Assembly: GCF_024808665.1 (NCBI RefSeq)
Contig: NZ_JANUBZ010000001.1
Location: 558,001-622,000 of the forward strand
Direction: 5' to 3'
Source of the DNA: Mucilaginibacter empetricola
GTDB lineage: Bacteria; Bacteroidota; Bacteroidia; Sphingobacteriales; Sphingobacteriaceae
Length of the DNA: 64,000 nt
In this document: positions 53,933 through 62,160 of the stretch, piece by piece
How the letters are laid out: the number at the start of each line of letters is the position of its first letter
Numbering within the stretch: position 1 is the first letter of the stretch
The notes under the pieces: generated by a model
What the model saw: the letters and a program-made list of their open reading frames with translations, nothing else
Databases searched by the model: none
Told to the model about the DNA's origin: nothing
Made by a program: the position numbers and the translations under genes

Positions 53933-54938
53933 TAACTTTTTTACCGATTAACTCAATTGATGACAAATGGTGCTTAGGGCTAAGCATTGCATTGTCCATC
54001 TGGAAGCTGATGTGAGTAATGCCGCCCAACACTTCATTGTGCCTTTTTATTTTCAAGGCTACTTCTTCCGGTGAACCAATTAGCATGGCGCCAGCCGGAC
54101 CTATCTGGCTGAGAAAATGCTCTTTGGTAACCGGGGGCCATCCTCGTTCTCTTCCAATTTTAGTAAATGTTTTGGCGTATCCCGGATAATAGTCATCTAT
54201 TGCTTTTTCTTTAGTGTCGGCAACGTACCCAAGCGTATGCACGCCAACTCGTAAAACGTCGGCTCCAAAGCCAGCCTCTTTGCCCACCTTTCTATAAAGG
54301 TCGACCAGCGGTTTAAAACGGTCTATATCACCGCCGATTATGGCTACCATCAATGGTAAACCCAACAGTCCGGCCCGGATGAATGATTCGGGAGTTCCCC
54401 CGACGCCTATCCATATCGGCAATTTTTTTTGAACGGGCCTCGGATAAATAGATTGCTCAACGAGCGAAGGCCTGAATTTGCCGCTCCAGGTGATCGTTTC
54501 ATTGTCCCGGATTTTCAGCAGGAGATCAATTTTTTCATCAAAAAGCGCATCATAGTCTTCAAGTTTGAAACCGAAAAGCCCGAATGCTTCTATGAAAGAA
54601 CCACGACCCGCGATAATTTCTGCCCTGCCGCCCGATATGATGTCGAGCGTCGCAAAGTTTTGAAAAACTCGAACCGGGTCAGACGCACTCAAAACAGTAA
54701 CCGCGCTCGAAAGCTTAATTCTCTTTGTCCGCGCGGCTGCAGCGGCTAAAATTACGGCTGTAGCGGAATCCAGGAATTCTTTGCGGTGATGCTCCCCGAT
54801 ACCAAAAAAGTCAATGCCGCACTCATCGGCAAATTCAATTCTTTTTAACAGGTCAGACATCGACCTTATATTTCCTTCAGCATCAAGCGGATTCTCCAGG
54901 TCACCTGTGGATGCAAAGCTGTCTATTCCAATTTCCAT
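53910..54938 (-). CDS. Luciferase-like (LLM class) flavin-dependent monooxygenase
   Basis: A 342-residue TIM-barrel protein with the LLM signatures DFFGIGEHHRKEF, TVLSASDPVRVFQNFATLDIISGGRAEI and GRGSF. It uses FMNH2 from a partner reductase; the substrate is unknown. It lies 74 bp downstream of an outer membrane protein gene on the same strand and probably shares promoter P10. Confidence 0.9.
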   Translation of the reverse strand: MEIGIDSFASTGDLENPLDAEGNIRSMSDLLKRIEFADECGIDFFGIGEHHRKEFLDSATAVILAAAAARTKRIKLSSAVTVLSASDPVRVFQNFATLDIISGGRAEIIAGRGSFIEAFGLFGFKLEDYDALFDEKIDLLLKIRDNETITWSGKFRPSLVEQSIYPRPVQKKLPIWIGVGGTPESFIRAGLLGLPLMVAIIGGDIDRFKPLVDLYRKVGKEAGFGADVLRVGVHTLGYVADTKEKAIDDYYPGYAKTFTKIGRERGWPPVTKEHFLSQIGPAGAMLIGSPEEVALKIKRHNEVLGGITHISFQMDNAMLSPKHHLSSIELIGKKVKPLISTI

Positions 54939-55012
54939 GTATTGATATATTCCTCAAATTTAAACTACCCAACGACAATATTTGGGATTTAACACGATTA
55001 ATGTCGTACTAA

Positions 55013-56029
55013 CTATTTACCAAGGGGCACAAATACCCTTAACGTTGGACGGGTACCTGCAAACCTGTTTTCTGCCAACGACTCGAAAAAGACCTTGGCT
55101 TCAAAAAGGACACCGCTATGTGTGAAGTATGCGAATCCGGGGCCGTAACCAAGGACACGCTCTTTTGTATTGACAATACCAAATTGATCGGCAAAATAAT
55201 GGCTGTCTCCATTATGCGTGTCCTGGTTAACTTGTTGCAGAAAATAAGACACCGCTTCGAGCCTAAATGATGGAGAAATTGCAAAGTCGACCGAATAATT
55301 CCCATTGTAGAATGCACCCGGCTTGTCTTGCGAGCCAATGATCGTGGCGTTATAGTTAGCCTGGTTCCGGCTGCTCACACTTATATCTTTGTTAAGTAAG
55401 AGTGTGAAGGCATAGTAGAGTTCATAGTTCCATAAATGCGCCGAAGGATTAATATTATAGCGGCTGTCATAGTTCCCGACCGGTACATTTACGTCAAACT
55501 CCAAGCGATTTTGAAATGGTTTCCCGAAAAGCTTTCTATCAGACCATTGAACGGCTACCCCCGCATCAGGATCACCTAATACGCCGGGATTTACTTTCGG
55601 AGATTGCCCGCTGACGCTTGACGCGTTAATTTGTACAATTGGAACAAGCACCGTGAACGCCAGGTTTCCCCCGAGGACCTTTACTTTAGAAAGATATATC
55701 ACCTGATTCATGACCAGTTCCGAATTTACCTTCAGGTCAGATGGGGTTTTGTTGCCGTTCTGGTCATAAAATGCCCTGGTCTGAAACACCTGTCCATATC
55801 CCTGCAAAAAAAACGATCCGGGCTTGCCTGCGAAGCCGTCATAAAAATTAGCAAGGCCAAGGTTTGTCGGTGGCAGAACCGGGTCCTGCGCGCGAACAGT
55901 TGTCGATATTGCTGTAATCAATACAAGCAATAAAAAAGCGCGTCTTAAAACAGTACTTGCACTGTTAACGGTAACCCTGCTGGGTCTGTGGGCATTACTT
56001 GATGCCGCCTTAATTGATCTTGTTTTCAT
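55013..56029 (-). CDS. Outer membrane beta-barrel protein of the phenol-MetA family
   Basis: A 338-residue protein with a signal peptide (RRAFLLLVLITAISTTVRAQ, preceded by a long charged n-region) and a body like the MetA-pathway/SphA-type barrels thought to import or sense aromatic compounds (NQVIYLSKVKVLGGNLAFTVLVPI, end TRPTLRVFVPLGK). Start at ATG 56029; the predicted transcription start of P10 coincides with it, so either the mRNA is leaderless or translation begins at a later codon. Confidence 0.8.
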   Translation of the reverse strand: MKTRSIKAASSNAHRPSRVTVNSASTVLRRAFLLLVLITAISTTVRAQDPVLPPTNLGLANFYDGFAGKPGSFFLQGYGQVFQTRAFYDQNGNKTPSDLKVNSELVMNQVIYLSKVKVLGGNLAFTVLVPIVQINASSVSGQSPKVNPGVLGDPDAGVAVQWSDRKLFGKPFQNRLEFDVNVPVGNYDSRYNINPSAHLWNYELYYAFTLLLNKDISVSSRNQANYNATIIGSQDKPGAFYNGNYSVDFAISPSFRLEAVSYFLQQVNQDTHNGDSHYFADQFGIVNTKERVLGYGPGFAYFTHSGVLFEAKVFFESLAENRFAGTRPTLRVFVPLGK

Positions 56030-56033
56030 GAAA

Positions 56034-56100
56034 GCAACTTAGCGACCGCTGATTGCTCAATAAATGATATAAGTTAAGAAATATGGTTGACAAATGTCAA
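56034..56100 (-). promoter_or_regulatory. Tandem FNR-box promoter for the outer membrane protein (P10)
   Basis: TTGACAAATGTCAA (56087-56100), a degenerate box at 56064-56077, 22-bp gap, and minus-strand TAAGTTGC (56034-56041), the poorest -7 match of the set. Confidence 0.55.
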
Positions 56101-56129
56101 TTAAGATAAGCATGGTGAAGACTGTTACA

Positions 56130-56167
56130 ATAAGGAAGGACAGTTCAAACGAACTGTCCTTCCTTAT
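56130..56167. terminator. Strong terminator after the START gene
   Basis: ATAAGGAAGGACAGTTC and GAACTGTCCTTCCTTAT form a perfect 17-bp stem with loop AAAC, 14 bp beyond the stop of the START-domain gene. Confidence 0.82.
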
Positions 56168-56181
56168 CATTTTATATGATC

Positions 56182-56838
56182 TTATTTCGTGCCTTCATTA
56201 TTAATCATTGCTGTCGCGCGGGTTTGAACGACGGGCTTTATTTGCTGACGAAGATTTTCAAATATTTGCATGGGGGTCTCCCCTGAAAACATGTTGACCA
56301 ACCAGGAAGGAATCGATCCGGCGGGGTCAACGTGAAGCGAATATTCAACCCTGACATGGTTGTTTTCAAGCGGGGTAATGACCCATTTTCCAGTCGAATT
56401 ATTAATACGTACTATGCCTTTCTTTTCAGGCATGAAACCGGCAACGGCCGGCCCGTCAATGGTTATCGTCCCGGTCTGTATATTTTCATAACGTGTCAGG
56501 TGGGCAACAAAGTCCCTGTTAGCGACAGGCCAGGGAAGGTTCACTTCAGCATAATAATAGAGTTCATTTTGGGAAACCTGTTTTATAAGGTAAGATGACT
56601 TCAAATGTGAAACCCATTCTTTTGCCGTATTGATATCCATAACGATATCAGCTATTTCTCCCGGTGAGGTATCGTAATCAGCTACGACTTTTATTGCGCG
56701 TATCTTTGAGTCCGGGACCTCTGCCGAATATACCTGAATACCATCCTTGTCCCTTTGTAATTTCCAATTTTCCTGGGCAAAAGCCGATACAACCTGAATT
56801 AGTACGATCAGCATTGTTAGATATAGGTTCCGTTTCAT
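56182..56838 (-). CDS. Secreted START-domain lipid-binding protein
   Basis: A 218-residue protein with signal peptide (MKRNLYLTMLIVLIQVVSAFAQ) and a START/Bet v1-like domain (NWKLQRDKDGIQVYSAEVPDSK, VNLPWPVANRDFVAHL). START domains bind lipids or sterol-like molecules in a deep pocket. I use the ATG at 56838 because the longer frame extends into the FNR-type box at 56891-56904. Confidence 0.88.
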   Translation of the reverse strand: MKRNLYLTMLIVLIQVVSAFAQENWKLQRDKDGIQVYSAEVPDSKIRAIKVVADYDTSPGEIADIVMDINTAKEWVSHLKSSYLIKQVSQNELYYYAEVNLPWPVANRDFVAHLTRYENIQTGTITIDGPAVAGFMPEKKGIVRINNSTGKWVITPLENNHVRVEYSLHVDPAGSIPSWLVNMFSGETPMQIFENLRQQIKPVVQTRATAMINNEGTK

Positions 56839-56860
56839 GATATTTGTTATTTGATTATAA

Positions 56861-56927
56861 CAAAGGTAGGGCGGGACATTTTGCCTCTTCTTGATATGTA
56901 TCATAAAATATGATTGATATTTATCAA
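56861..56927 (-). promoter_or_regulatory. Tandem FNR-box promoter for the START gene (P11)
   Basis: TTGATATTTATCAA (56914-56927), TTGATATGTATCAT (56891-56904), 22 bp, and minus-strand TACCTTTG (56861-56868), a perfect TAnnTTTG. Confidence 0.88.
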
Positions 56928-57006
56928 TTGCTCTAACTTGAAGCAGCCTTGATTTGGACTGGGGAATCTCTACCTTACCGGAAGTTGGTTCCTGGAAGTT
57001 TGCACA

Positions 57007-58275
57007 TTACAGTTTACGCCCCGGCCTGATAATGAATCTTAATGACTGATCCCGGGTTGTCAATGTGCCGACCCAGTTAGCGAATGTCTTTAACTTATTT
57101 CGGACATTGATCAGTGACCGGAGATGAACAAATAACCATATGAACCATGCAAAGAATCCGTTCATATTCATCCGGGGTTTGGCCATCTCGACCACGGCTT
57201 TGTACTTGCCGATAATTGCCATACTGCCTTTATCAGCATATTTGAATGGTTTTGGGACGCCGTTATTTGCAAGCAATATTAAATTTTTGGCCAGGTTAGC
57301 ACCCTGCTGGATGGCAGGCTGCGCCATTTGAGGGTGGCCGTTCGGATAAAGTTTGTCGCTGGTTAATATACAGGTATCCCCGATTGCGTAAATGTTGGCA
57401 GCGCCCTTGATCTTGTTGAATTCGTCAACTATAAGTCGCTTTCCCTTTCCATACCATTCAATGGGAATTCCGATGAAGGCTGAAGCAGAAACGCCGGCTG
57501 CCCATACTAATGTCTCAGTTTCGATCACCTCCCCATCTGAGAGAATTACCTTTTTGTCTAAATACTCCTTCACCTGGACGCCTAATTTAACTTCAATACC
57601 CATGCGAATTAACGATTTAAGCGTATATTTTTGAGAAGCTTCCCCCATTGTCGCCAAAACTGTCGAGACTCCGTCAACGAGGTATATCTTAGCTTCGAAT
57701 TGACCATTCGCAACTTCCGGATATTCCCTCGTGATGACTTTTCGATTTATTTCAGCGAGCATTCCGGATATTTCTATTCCTGTTGGCCCCGCTCCTGCGA
57801 CAACCACTGTCAGTAACCTGTTGCGCTCGCCCGGATCACCTGTAATCGCAGCTTTTTCGAGATTCTGAAGCAAATGATTTCTGAGATTCAAAGCATCTTC
57901 AAAAGTCTTCATCGGCATCGCGTTAATTTTGACATTCTCTATGCCAAAATAATTCGTTTGCGTGCCGGTCGCCAGAACCAGTATATCGTAATCTAATTCA
58001 CCGGTAGAAAGTAAGATCTTGTTTTCGCCAGGCGAAATTTTTACAAGTTCACCAATACGGAAAGCTATTTTTGGGCTCGGGCCGAAAAGCTTCCGGTAAG
58101 GATAGCAAATGCTGGAGGCTTCCAAAAATGCCGTTGATACCTGGTAAAGCAGCGGCGGGAAGAAATTATAATTATTCCTGTCTACAACGATGATGGAAAA
58201 CCCGTCGTTCGCAGCCAGGTTTTTGGCCAGATTGATGCCGGCAAATCCGCCGCCAATAATTACAACTCTTTTCAT
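57007..58275 (-). CDS. Type II NADH dehydrogenase (NDH-2)-like flavoprotein
   Basis: A 422-residue two-dinucleotide-fold enzyme: FAD motif GGGFAG near 8-13, NAD motif VVVAGAGPTGIE near 160, and the FAD-closing segment IYAIGDTCIL near 298. The C-terminal amphipathic stretch (FFAWFIWLFVHLRSL) is typical of membrane-bound NDH-2. It transfers electrons from NADH to quinone without pumping protons. It shares boxes with the divergent aldehyde dehydrogenase gene. Confidence 0.9.
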   Translation of the reverse strand: MKRVVIIGGGFAGINLAKNLAANDGFSIIVVDRNNYNFFPPLLYQVSTAFLEASSICYPYRKLFGPSPKIAFRIGELVKISPGENKILLSTGELDYDILVLATGTQTNYFGIENVKINAMPMKTFEDALNLRNHLLQNLEKAAITGDPGERNRLLTVVVAGAGPTGIEISGMLAEINRKVITREYPEVANGQFEAKIYLVDGVSTVLATMGEASQKYTLKSLIRMGIEVKLGVQVKEYLDKKVILSDGEVIETETLVWAAGVSASAFIGIPIEWYGKGKRLIVDEFNKIKGAANIYAIGDTCILTSDKLYPNGHPQMAQPAIQQGANLAKNLILLANNGVPKPFKYADKGSMAIIGKYKAVVEMAKPRMNMNGFFAWFIWLFVHLRSLINVRNKLKTFANWVGTLTTRDQSLRFIIRPGRKL

Positions 58276-58386
58276 ACGATTCTATAATTGAGATTTTGTA
58301 TTCATGTACCGTCCATTTGCAATACCAAATCGAGCTTCTTCAGCGGCCGGGATTTTACTATTGCATGAAATCAAATGTCACCTCAA

Positions 58387-58453
58387 CAAAACTCAGGAAA
58401 AGGGAATGTTCTACTCTTGATAAATATCAAGGGAGTTTCATGACTTAAATCAA
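58387..58453 (-). promoter_or_regulatory. Tandem FNR-box promoter for NDH-2 (P13)
   Basis: Uses boxes 58440-58453 and 58417-58430 in the minus direction; after 22 bp the minus strand reads GAGTTTTG (58387-58394). Leader about 107 nt. Confidence 0.7.
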
Positions 58454-58483
58454 TAAAGCATTTCGGGCTTATTGTGAAGTTTG
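58417..58483 (+). promoter_or_regulatory. Tandem FNR-box promoter for the aldehyde dehydrogenase (P12)
   Basis: TTGATAAATATCAA (58417-58430), ATGACTTAAATCAA (58440-58453), 22 bp, GAAGTTTG (58476-58483). Leader about 93 nt. Confidence 0.8.
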
Positions 58484-58580
58484 TTTCGATAACAAACCCT
58501 ACCGGCATTTTTTCGGGAAGGATTGGCAGATAAAAATTGTAACCATTGGACAAACATTAAATACTTATTCAAAACACATC

Positions 58581-59969
58581 ATGGAAAATCAATTTCAAAA
58601 AGTATTCGACAAACAGAAAGCATACTTTCTTTCGGATGTAACAAAAACATACGAATGGCGGATCGATCAGTTGACCCGCCTTAGTAAGATGCTGGGAGAA
58701 AATGCAGGCGCATTTATTGAGGCATTGGGTCTGGATTTCAAGACAGCTCCATTCGAACGGGAACAGGAAATCTTAGTCTGCCTGGGCTGTATCGAAGAAA
58801 CAAAGGGGCATCTCCGTGAATGGATGAAGCCTGAATCGCTGAAACTTCCGAAAAGAATGATCGAGACAGGGCACCGCGCATTATTATATCGCGAACCCTA
58901 TGGTACAACACTCATTATCGGACCGTTTAATGCGCCAATTGTGTTGCTGCTTGTACCTTTGATCAACGCTCTTTCAGCGGGAAACAATGCTATCGTTAAA
59001 CCATCTGAATCTGTATCCCACGTTGCTGCAGCCTTTACCAAATTTTTCCCGCAATATTTTGAGGAAGAAGCAGTGGCAGTTGTTAACGGCGGGAAAGAAG
59101 AAGTCACCCAATTATTGCAGCTTCCCTTTGACTTCATGTTCTTTACTGGAAGCACAAATGTCGGAAAGGTGGTGATGAGGGCTGCTGCGGAACGCCTTAC
59201 GCCGGTATTGCTTGAATTAGGTGGGCAGAACGCCGTTTTGGTTGATAAAACCGCGAATTTGAAAGAGGCCGCCCGCAAGATAACCTGGGGTGCCACGGCG
59301 ATGTCTGGTCAATGGTGCGTATCTCCTGGCTATGTTTATGTTGACGAATCGGTAGCTGATGAGTTTGCAGAAGAATGTAAGGCTGCTTTACACGAAATGT
59401 ACGGAGATGATGCATCAAAGAGCCCCGACTATTCAAGGATCATATCGCAAAAAGATGTCAACCGGCTGGCAGGTGTTTTGGTAGACGGCAAAGTTATTTA
59501 CGGCGGCCGCTACGATGTAGAACAAAGATATTTTGAACCAACACTGGTGTATCCCGCAACATGGGAAGACAAAGTCATGCAGGAAGAAATATTCGGGCCA
59601 ATACTTCCAATACTTAAATACAAAGATGTTCGCGAAGCGATAGCAGTCATAAAAAGTAAACCACGCGGGCTGGCAGGTTATATCTACAGCCAGGACCAAC
59701 AATTGATCGACACATTTATAAACAGTGTTTCCTTTGGCGGTGGCTGCGTAAATCAAAATAACGTTCAGGTATTTTTCACAGATGGGGTGCCATTCGGCGG
59801 AGTAGGTACTGCAGGCGTAGGCAAGTATTATGGAAAATATGGTTTTGACAGTTTAACAAATGCCAAGACGATCATCGTGTCTCCGTCAGATCAGACCGTC
59901 AATGATTTTCTTCCGCCATACACGGATGAAAAAAAGAATGACTTCGGCTCGTGGTTCGTTCCTGCATAA
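58581..59969 (+). CDS. NAD(P)-dependent aldehyde dehydrogenase (ALDH3-like)
   Basis: A 462-residue enzyme with catalytic Cys246 (MSGQWCVSPGYVYV), general base Glu212 (LLELGGQNAVLV) and cofactor motif FFTGSTNVGK (187-196). Length and the C-terminal region fit the class-3 type that oxidises fatty or aromatic aldehydes. A hydrophobic C-terminal anchor is absent. It may clear lipid-derived aldehydes in the same regulon as NDH-2. Confidence 0.92.
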   Translation: MENQFQKVFDKQKAYFLSDVTKTYEWRIDQLTRLSKMLGENAGAFIEALGLDFKTAPFEREQEILVCLGCIEETKGHLREWMKPESLKLPKRMIETGHRALLYREPYGTTLIIGPFNAPIVLLLVPLINALSAGNNAIVKPSESVSHVAAAFTKFFPQYFEEEAVAVVNGGKEEVTQLLQLPFDFMFFTGSTNVGKVVMRAAAERLTPVLLELGGQNAVLVDKTANLKEAARKITWGATAMSGQWCVSPGYVYVDESVADEFAEECKAALHEMYGDDASKSPDYSRIISQKDVNRLAGVLVDGKVIYGGRYDVEQRYFEPTLVYPATWEDKVMQEEIFGPILPILKYKDVREAIAVIKSKPRGLAGYIYSQDQQLIDTFINSVSFGGGCVNQNNVQVFFTDGVPFGGVGTAGVGKYYGKYGFDSLTNAKTIIVSPSDQTVNDFLPPYTDEKKNDFGSWFVPA

Positions 59970-59996
59970 GTCTCTTTTTTAACTGAAATAACAAGT

Positions 59997-60030
59997 AAAA
60001 AGGCTTTCCTTCATAGGTTAGCCTTTTTGG
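59997..60030 (+). terminator. Rho-independent terminator of the aldehyde dehydrogenase gene
   Basis: AAAAAGGCT (59997-60005) pairs with AGCCTTTTT (60020-60028); a T-rich end follows. Confidence 0.72.
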
Positions 60031-60216
60031 TTTTGCGTCACTGAATCACTGGAAGACAACAAACATGAGTGTTTTTTATCGAAAAAAAATACTATTATCA
60101 ACCAACAGAAACCAATTTACCGATCAAAACCGGAAATTTGCAGATCTCCTGTAAGGACAACAGCCATTCAAAAGCGTTGAACTCGAATGGCTGCAACGAA
60201 TTCACACATAGATCAA

Positions 60217-60224
60217 TATCTTTG
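60217..60224 (+). promoter_or_regulatory. Bacteroidota -7 element for the Crp/Fnr gene at 60232
   Basis: TATCTTTG matches TAnnTTTG fully. It ends only 7 bp before the ATG, so the transcript would be nearly leaderless. No FNR-type box is nearby. Confidence 0.5.
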
Positions 60225-60231
60225 TATAATT

Positions 60232-60816
60232 ATGTTCGATTCTTTTTTCAAATATATCAACGACTATGCATCTGAACCACTTTCTGAGGCTGAGCACGAC
60301 TTAGTCAAAGCTGCTTTTATTCCAAAGAAATTAAAGAGGAGACATTTTTTTCTGAGCGAAGGCGACCTGTGCAAGTATTTTGCTTTTATTGTCAAAGGTG
60401 CGATGCAGCAATACCTGATTGATAACAAAGGAGTAACCCATATTGTACATTTAGGTATTGAAAACTGGTGGATGGGCGACCGCGAAAGCTGGGTGATGTT
60501 CTCGCCGTCAAACTATTTTATTGAAGCCTGGGAAGACTGTGAATTGTTACTGATCACAAGAGCGGATACCCTAAGGCTAGCGAAACAGCTTCCTGCTTTT
60601 AACGAAATGGTCAGGCGGATGGATGACAGAAATAATATTGCAACGCAAAAAAGAATTGCTTCCCAAATCTCCCTGACTGCGGAAAAACGTTACCTTGATT
60701 TTATCGGCAGCCACCCGGACTTTTTAACCCGTTTTCCACAACATATTATTGCCTCTTACCTTGGTATCAATAAAGATACCCTGAGCCGGGTGCGAAAACA
60801 GGCAACCAAGAAATAA
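60232..60816 (+). CDS. Crp/Fnr-family regulator
   Basis: A 194-residue cNMP-fold regulator related to those at 30409 and 43463 (KRRHFFLSEGDLCKYFAFIVKGAMQQY, HLGIENWWMGDRESW). The recognition helix is INKDTLSRVRK, that is DTLSR, a conservative change from FNR's ETISR. I use the ATG at 60232 by alignment and because the -7 element at 60217 lies between it and the earlier ATG at 60187. It borders the tandem-box region. Confidence 0.87.
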   Translation: MFDSFFKYINDYASEPLSEAEHDLVKAAFIPKKLKRRHFFLSEGDLCKYFAFIVKGAMQQYLIDNKGVTHIVHLGIENWWMGDRESWVMFSPSNYFIEAWEDCELLLITRADTLRLAKQLPAFNEMVRRMDDRNNIATQKRIASQISLTAEKRYLDFIGSHPDFLTRFPQHIIASYLGINKDTLSRVRKQATKK

Positions 60817-61034
60817 TGCTACTTTTTTATAAGCGAGAATCAATCCGTCAAGAAACAACAGTTAGTTATACGTCCGAAGTTGTCCGTGACTACGTAAGGG
60901 AAGATAACAAGTCAGCTGACATCGGGGCGCTTTTACATAAATGGAAGATCGCATACTCAGGCATCGGGATGGGCGTAGATTATGCCGATTATATGGTGAA
61001 AAGCTATCCGACTTACAAGGGATTCGCCCAATGA
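60816..61034 (+). CDS. Hypothetical protein overlapping the Crp/Fnr stop
   Basis: A 72-codon frame whose ATG overlaps the TAA of the Crp/Fnr gene (TAATG). No domain recognised; soluble and slightly basic. The overlap suggests translational coupling if it is real. Confidence 0.35.
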   Translation: MLLFYKRESIRQETTVSYTSEVVRDYVREDNKSADIGALLHKWKIAYSGIGMGVDYADYMVKSYPTYKGFAQ

Positions 61035-61163
61035 ACGCAGGAGGGTCGGTTAACAGCCGACTTTTGCTTCACCTTTTTACTACATAGGTCAACAGTAACA
61101 GCAACCCTTGTCACTACCGATATTTTTTTGCATGGCGGAGGCACTGCCGGTGATTTGATTAAA

Positions 61164-62090
61164 TTACTCACCTGAATCGGATTGTTGAGATAATACGTCG
61201 AGCCGCATGCTTATTTTATCGTTGCCACGAATACTTTTTCCCTTAAAGCCAAGATGTTCAAAGAAAAGAGCGTTATCTTTTTCGCAAACAACTGTGATCG
61301 TTGTATATGAATTTTTTTCCCGATATAACGATTTGATCAGCGCCTTGGCAACACCCCTATACCTGTAATGGCTTAATACCGCAAGGCTATGGATAGTTAA
61401 CGCTTGTCGGTTTTGTTTCATACACAAGGTTCCAGCCGGAAGGCCATTGATGCCGGCTAATAAAAAGATTGTGCCAATCCTATCATTACCTGTCTCGGTT
61501 ATTATATCGTAATTGTCGCCTATAACTTCCTTATAGATTGCTTTGGCGATTGCTATCTCGTCAGTTGTTTGTGCTCTTTTAACGGTGATTTTTTCTACCC
61601 TCCCTTGGCCGGAAATAAGGACGTTTTTTTCCCTAAGTCTGTCTGCAAATCCCTTTTCTTTTAACTTTAGTTCTGTTTCTTCAATGGCAGAAAACAGACT
61701 GTGAGGAGTTGCCGTAATTTCAGTAAGGGTTGCTGCGATGATCTCCCAGTAAGGTTTCAGCTCTGATAATATTTCTCTTCCCTTTCGACTTAGCATGATA
61801 TTTCTCTTGCGTTCATCCGCTTTATCTTTGACGGAGGTGATCAGTCCTTCTTTTTCGATTTCTTTAAAGAGTGCAATTGCTGAAGGGTGGCTTAGTCCGA
61901 TTTCAACAGCAAGTTCAGTCACACTAAGAAAATTTACTATAGATAGCGTATAAATTACCGGAAACCATTTCGTTTCGAAATTTACTTTTTGCTGTTGATA
62001 GAAAATATTGCCATCATTTCTTAAAACATCAAGCAAGCGTTGTAATCTTGAACCTAATGCAATTATACCGGCCCGTTCGAGAATATCCAT
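61164..62090 (-). CDS. MarR-type regulator fused to a GNAT acetyltransferase
   Basis: A 308-residue fusion. Residues about 30-140 form a MarR winged helix (LSVTELAVEIGLSHPSAIALFKEIEKEGLITSVKDKADERKRNIMLS), and about 165-300 a GNAT domain (HSLAVLSHYRYRGVAKALIKSLY). Fusions of this type are common and may self-regulate or link acetylation to sensing. It is divergent from the threonine aldolase; a palindrome at 62097-62122 lies between them. Confidence 0.9.
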   Translation of the reverse strand: MDILERAGIIALGSRLQRLLDVLRNDGNIFYQQQKVNFETKWFPVIYTLSIVNFLSVTELAVEIGLSHPSAIALFKEIEKEGLITSVKDKADERKRNIMLSRKGREILSELKPYWEIIAATLTEITATPHSLFSAIEETELKLKEKGFADRLREKNVLISGQGRVEKITVKRAQTTDEIAIAKAIYKEVIGDNYDIITETGNDRIGTIFLLAGINGLPAGTLCMKQNRQALTIHSLAVLSHYRYRGVAKALIKSLYREKNSYTTITVVCEKDNALFFEHLGFKGKSIRGNDKISMRLDVLSQQSDSGE

Positions 62091-62096
62091 TTCGCT

Positions 62097-62122
62097 AATT
62101 TATGTAAATTTTTACGTAAATT
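62097..62122. promoter_or_regulatory. Candidate MarR operator
   Basis: AATTTATGTAA and TTACGTAAATT are near-perfect inverted repeats (one mismatch) with a 4-nt centre, placed between the divergent MarR-GNAT and aldolase genes. Confidence 0.55.
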
Positions 62123-62143
62123 AAAACGCAATATTTTTTTTGA

Positions 62144-62151
62144 TATCTTTG
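62144..62151 (+). promoter_or_regulatory. -7 element for the aldolase-AlaX pair
   Basis: TATCTTTG matches TAnnTTTG; it lies 9 bp before the ATG at 62161, so translation may start there or at the ATG at 62185. Confidence 0.5.
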
Positions 62152-62160
62152 CTATAGAAA

